Shown here piece by piece: positions 36,892 through 38,936 of a stretch of 38,936 nt of DNA (its first letter is position 1; the number at the start of each line of letters is the position of its first letter). Made by a program: the position numbers and the translations under genes. The DNA is taken from NCBI GenBank assembly GCA_023228765.1, contig JALOAM010000007.1, forward strand, positions 1 to 38,936. Direction: 5' to 3'. This stretch comes from Dehalococcoidia bacterium (GTDB taxonomy: Bacteria > Chloroflexota > Dehalococcoidia > UBA2979). The notes under the pieces are model-generated. The model was not told the DNA's origin, did no database searches, and was given only the letters and a program-made list of their open reading frames with translations.

Positions 36892-37211
36892 AGTACCTCT
36901 CGGTATGCTCGGGGATCGAGGCCGCGTCCCTCGCGTGGGAACCCCTGGGCTGGTCCCCGCTGGCGTTCAGCGAGATCGAGCCGTTCCCGCGGGCCGTGCT
37001 TGCTCACCGCTGGCCGAATGTCCCGCTGCACGGCGACTTCACCCGGCTCCGCGGCGAGTCGTATATCGTGGACGCGGAGCTACTGGTCGGCGGAACCCCG
37101 TGCCAAGCGTTCAGCGTGGCCGGGCTTCGTGGCTCGCTCTCCGACGAGCGGGGAAATCTGACTCTGGAGTTCGTGAGGCTTGCCGATGCAATCGACGATC
37201 AGGGGTCGTGA
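36888..37211 (+). pseudogene. Truncated C5-cytosine methyltransferase (Dcm-like)
   Basis: A 107-residue N-terminal piece of a C5-methyltransferase. Motif I (YLSVCSGIEAASLAWEPLGW), the downstream acidic SEIEPF and motif IV with the catalytic Cys (VGGTPCQAFSVAGLRGSLSDERGNLTLEFVRL) are present. The ENV motif, the QRR motif, the target-recognition domain and the closing helix are missing; full enzymes exceed 200 residues. After a normal run of ~107 codons it stops and the next gene starts in a GTGA overlap. It may be a decayed gene or a kept short protein, for example a restriction decoy. No frame nearby restores the rest. Confidence 0.75.
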
Positions 37212-37375
37212 GCGCCAGAGAGGAGTTCATCGCCGCGCACCTGCTGGTGTGCAAAGCGGGCCGTGCCCGGAAGTACGGCAAGGGCGCACGCGGGCGGTAT
37301 CACACGCTGGAGTACTCGCGCCGGAAGTGCGCCGTGAGCCTCTGGCGTCAGAAGGTGCGCCGAGGTGCCGCATGA
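37208..37375 (+). CDS. Small basic hypothetical protein
   Basis: A 55-residue basic protein starting at GTG 37208 (EFIAAHLLVCKAGRARKYGKGARGRYHTLEYSRRKCAVSLWRQKVRRG). The Lys/Arg content suggests nucleic-acid binding. It overlaps the genes on both sides by four bases. Confidence 0.6.
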   Translation: MSAREEFIAAHLLVCKAGRARKYGKGARGRYHTLEYSRRKCAVSLWRQKVRRGAA

Positions 37376-37806
37376 CTCGCGCCCTCGCCCTCCTGCTGCT
37401 CACCGGCTGCGCGACCGTCTCCGGCGTCGTGGAGTCGGCGATCCCCGGCGAGCGGTTCGAGCCGCCGGCGCATTACGAAGCACTCTGGCGCGAGGTCCAC
37501 GCCGACTTGGGCCGCGAGCCGGGCGACTTCGCCCGCGTCCGCTGGTACCAGGTACCGGGCGCCTGCCTCGCGGTCGAACACGTCGAGATCGACGGCGAGC
37601 CGCACGAGGTCTGCACGCGGGCGACGACGTACAGCGATGGCCGCGTCGGTCCGCCGGTGATCGTGCTGGCGGGGGAGTCAGTGACGGACGACGGGACGGT
37701 GAGGCATGAGATGCTGCACGTGGTGATCGGGATGCTGGCGGGGCATGGGCACCCGCTGTTCGAGAGCGAGCGGTATCGGTCCAATTTTTCGAGCGAGGGG
37801 AGATGA
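37372..37806 (+). CDS. Lipoprotein with HExxH zincin-like motif
   Basis: A 144-residue protein starting at ATG 37372 (ATGA). A very short signal (MTRALALLLLTGC) ends in a lipobox, LLTGC, with the lipid-bearing Cys near residue 13. The C-terminal third has VRHEMLHVVIGMLAGHGHPLFE: His112-Glu113...His116 is a metalloprotease-type HExxH, with further His in GHGHP as possible third ligand. It would be anchored in the envelope, facing the periplasm. It may help entry, exclusion or wall remodelling. Not related in sequence to the HExxH protein at 13.3 kb. Confidence 0.75.
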   Translation: MTRALALLLLTGCATVSGVVESAIPGERFEPPAHYEALWREVHADLGREPGDFARVRWYQVPGACLAVEHVEIDGEPHEVCTRATTYSDGRVGPPVIVLAGESVTDDGTVRHEMLHVVIGMLAGHGHPLFESERYRSNFSSEGR

Positions 37807-37955
37807 GCGAAAATCGTGAGTACCCGCCGATCACACTGATCGAGCTGCGCGGCGAGGGTCAGGATCTGGTGGTGTCGGTGGAGTGCGCGGACCGGCCGGG
37901 GGATTCAACCGCCCCGCCCCGTCTGACACCGAACCCGAGGGGGAGTGATGCCTGA
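37803..37955 (+). CDS. Small hypothetical protein
   Basis: A 50-residue frame beginning MSENREYPPITLIELRGEGQ, overlapping the previous stop (ATGA) and the ASCH gene by eight bases. A short beta core and a disordered Pro/Arg tail. Function unknown. Confidence 0.5.
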   Translation: MSENREYPPITLIELRGEGQDLVVSVECADRPGDSTAPPRLTPNPRGSDA

Positions 37956-38337
37956 GATTGCCGAGCGGGAGCTGCCCGCCGTCGCGCTGTCGGTCCGCCA
38001 ACCGTGGGCTTGGCTGATCGTCAACGGCTACAAGCCCGTCGAGAACCGGACGTGGCCGACGAACTTCCGGGGACCGGTCGCGATTCACGCGGGGCAGACC
38101 TACGACATGGAGGGGGATTCGTGGGTGCGCGACATGTTCCCGGAGATCCCGTTGCCCCGGGTCGCTGAGATCGAGCGTGGCGGGATCGTAGGCGTGGCGC
38201 GTGTGACGGACTGCGTGCAGACGATGGATTCGACCTGGTTTTTCGGACCCTACGGGTTCGTGCTCGACGCCGCCCGGACGGTGCCGTTCGTGGCGTGCCG
38301 GGGGAAGCTCGGGTTCTTCCGATGGGTGCAGCCATGA
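37948..38337 (+). CDS. ASCH-domain protein
   Basis: A 129-residue protein starting at ATG 37948, after GAGGGGGAG. It is essentially one ASCH domain: ALSVRQPWAWLIVNGYKPVENRTWPTNFRGPVAIHAG (the 'Sl.qP.a.li..G.K..E.R.w...yrG.l.IhA' signature), then GGIVGVARVTDCV and a WFFGPYGFVLD strand. ASCH/PUA-like folds bind RNA or modified nucleotides, and some cleave RNA or deacylate modified cytidine. The role in phage is not settled. Confidence 0.93.
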   Translation: MPEIAERELPAVALSVRQPWAWLIVNGYKPVENRTWPTNFRGPVAIHAGQTYDMEGDSWVRDMFPEIPLPRVAEIERGGIVGVARVTDCVQTMDSTWFFGPYGFVLDAARTVPFVACRGKLGFFRWVQP

Positions 38338-38516
38338 CGCCCCCGCGCTACCGCGCCCTCGACAAGTACGGCTGGCCGGTGGAGACGATCAAGGGCCGTC
38401 CAATCCAGAACGCGATCCGGCTGCTGATCCACACCCGTCGCGTTGCACGGTGGGAACAACCGGTATCGAGCGACCTCTCCCGCGTCACCGCGATCCGGGA
38501 GGTAGGGGATGAGTGA
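38334..38516 (+). CDS. Small hypothetical protein
   Basis: A 60-residue basic protein starting at ATG 38334, overlapping the ASCH stop (MTPPRYRALDKYGWPVETIKGRPIQNAIRLLIHTRRVARWEQPVSSDLSRVTAIREVGDE). No motif. Confidence 0.55.
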   Translation: MTPPRYRALDKYGWPVETIKGRPIQNAIRLLIHTRRVARWEQPVSSDLSRVTAIREVGDE

Positions 38517-38670
38517 GGCCCGCGAGATCCGGTGCCTGTACGGCGGCGGCGAGTGGTCCCCGATGGGCCGGAGCCGTACGAGGTGCCCGCTGTGCGGCGC
38601 GGTGATCACGCCGGACACGCACCCGATCCGCGCGGCGGAACCTACTGAGACGGAGGCGAGGGATGGCTGA
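38509..38670 (+). CDS. Small zinc-knuckle-like protein
   Basis: A 53-residue frame with CLYGGGEW and RCPLCGAVITPDTHPI. The CPLCG and flanking Cys/His could bind one zinc. Overlaps both neighbours by eight bases. Confidence 0.5.
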   Translation: MSEAREIRCLYGGGEWSPMGRSRTRCPLCGAVITPDTHPIRAAEPTETEARDG

Positions 38671-38839
38671 GCGAGAGATCCGATCCGACGCCCTCGGTCG
38701 CGCGATACCGCCGGGGCTTCGCATGCGGAAGCGGGGCACTTATGGTTGCGGCGATGCGGATTGCAGGATCTGCTACGAGCCGATACCTGAACCAGCCCGC
38801 GCCGCGCTGGCGGAAGCGGAGGGAGGGACGGACCGATGA
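38663..38839 (+). CDS. Small Cys-containing protein
   Basis: A 58-residue frame with YGCGDADCRICYEPIP (three Cys in 'C..x4.C..C' spacing), another likely small metal-binding protein. Overlaps the next gene by four bases (ATGA). Confidence 0.5.
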   Translation: MAEREIRSDALGRAIPPGLRMRKRGTYGCGDADCRICYEPIPEPARAALAEAEGGTDR

Positions 38840-38936
38840 CGCCCCCCGAGCGCCCGGAGGGGCCAGAGGACCCGCGCATCGCGGAGTTCGTCCGTCGGAT
38901 GCACCTGCTGGTCGTCGCGGCTCGGACATTGGAACG
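38836..38936 (+). CDS. Protein of unknown function (3' partial)
   Basis: Starts at ATG 38836 (ATGA) and runs out of the window. The 33 visible residues are MTPPERPEGPEDPRIAEFVR followed by RMHLLVVAARTLE, a Pro/Glu-rich start followed by a helix. Nothing more can be said. Confidence 0.5.
   Translation, partial: MTPPERPEGPEDPRIAEFVRRMHLLVVAARTLE

Overview
The window is almost wall-to-wall genes from a temperate, lambda-type siphovirus, either a prophage or a phage contig. The DNA is GC-rich throughout. Genes are packed head to tail with ATGA, GTGA or TGATG overlaps, and I see no host housekeeping gene, tRNA or rRNA. Lipobox lipoproteins and a GT9-like glycosyltransferase fit a high-GC Gram-negative host, but the sequence does not fix the host taxon. 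Both ends cut through genes.

Layout. 1-2000: a tail-completion-like fragment, then a GT9-like glycosyltransferase and a protein of unknown function. 1992-10200: packaging and head genes (TerS with an HhH tail, TerL/GpA, gpW, portal, a ClpP-protease/Mu-type capsid fusion, DUF2190 decoration, joining proteins). 10199-13348: tail tube, a tail assembly chaperone with a -1 frameshift site, and the tape measure. 13345-20536: the most unusual block. It holds an HExxH peptide-hydroxylase-like protein, a repeat fibre, a hub-like protein with a 457-residue His-x-Asp repeat tail, a radical SAM/SPASM enzyme that itself ends in His-x-Asp repeats, and a DUF483-like/methyltransferase fusion. 20539-23583: paralogous tail-region proteins, holin, DUF1353 protein and an SH3b-CHAP-like endolysin. 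23529-27603 (minus strand): a leftward accessory operon from an operator-controlled promoter, with a retropepsin/SEC-C protein next to a DUF5678-like protein, plus a collagen-like lipoprotein and a bPH-SHOCT protein. 27770-28605: XRE repressor and a divergent early promoter leading to an excisionase-like HTH. 28605-32715: small early genes ending in an Xis-like protein and a tyrosine integrase. 32681-32917: repeats and a large palindrome that may form attP or control the next gene. 32907-35187: RuvC-like nuclease, an O-like initiator with an iteron array inside its gene, and a DnaC-like loader. 35184-end: small genes, a truncated Dcm, an HExxH lipoprotein and an ASCH protein.

How it fits together. 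The repressor and integrase set up lysogeny. The initiator, its internal origin and the loader start replication. The terminase-to-tape-measure block builds the particle, and holin plus endolysin release it. My main hypothesis is that 13345-20536 is a tail post-translational modification cassette: the hydroxylase-like, radical SAM and methyltransferase genes surround a tail-tip protein whose His/Asp repeats look like a metal-binding or maturase-substrate segment. Two further structured regions stand out: a consensus sigma70 promoter that would make a roughly 90-nt terminated RNA just before the capsid gene, and a 58-bp palindrome over the start of the RuvC-like gene.
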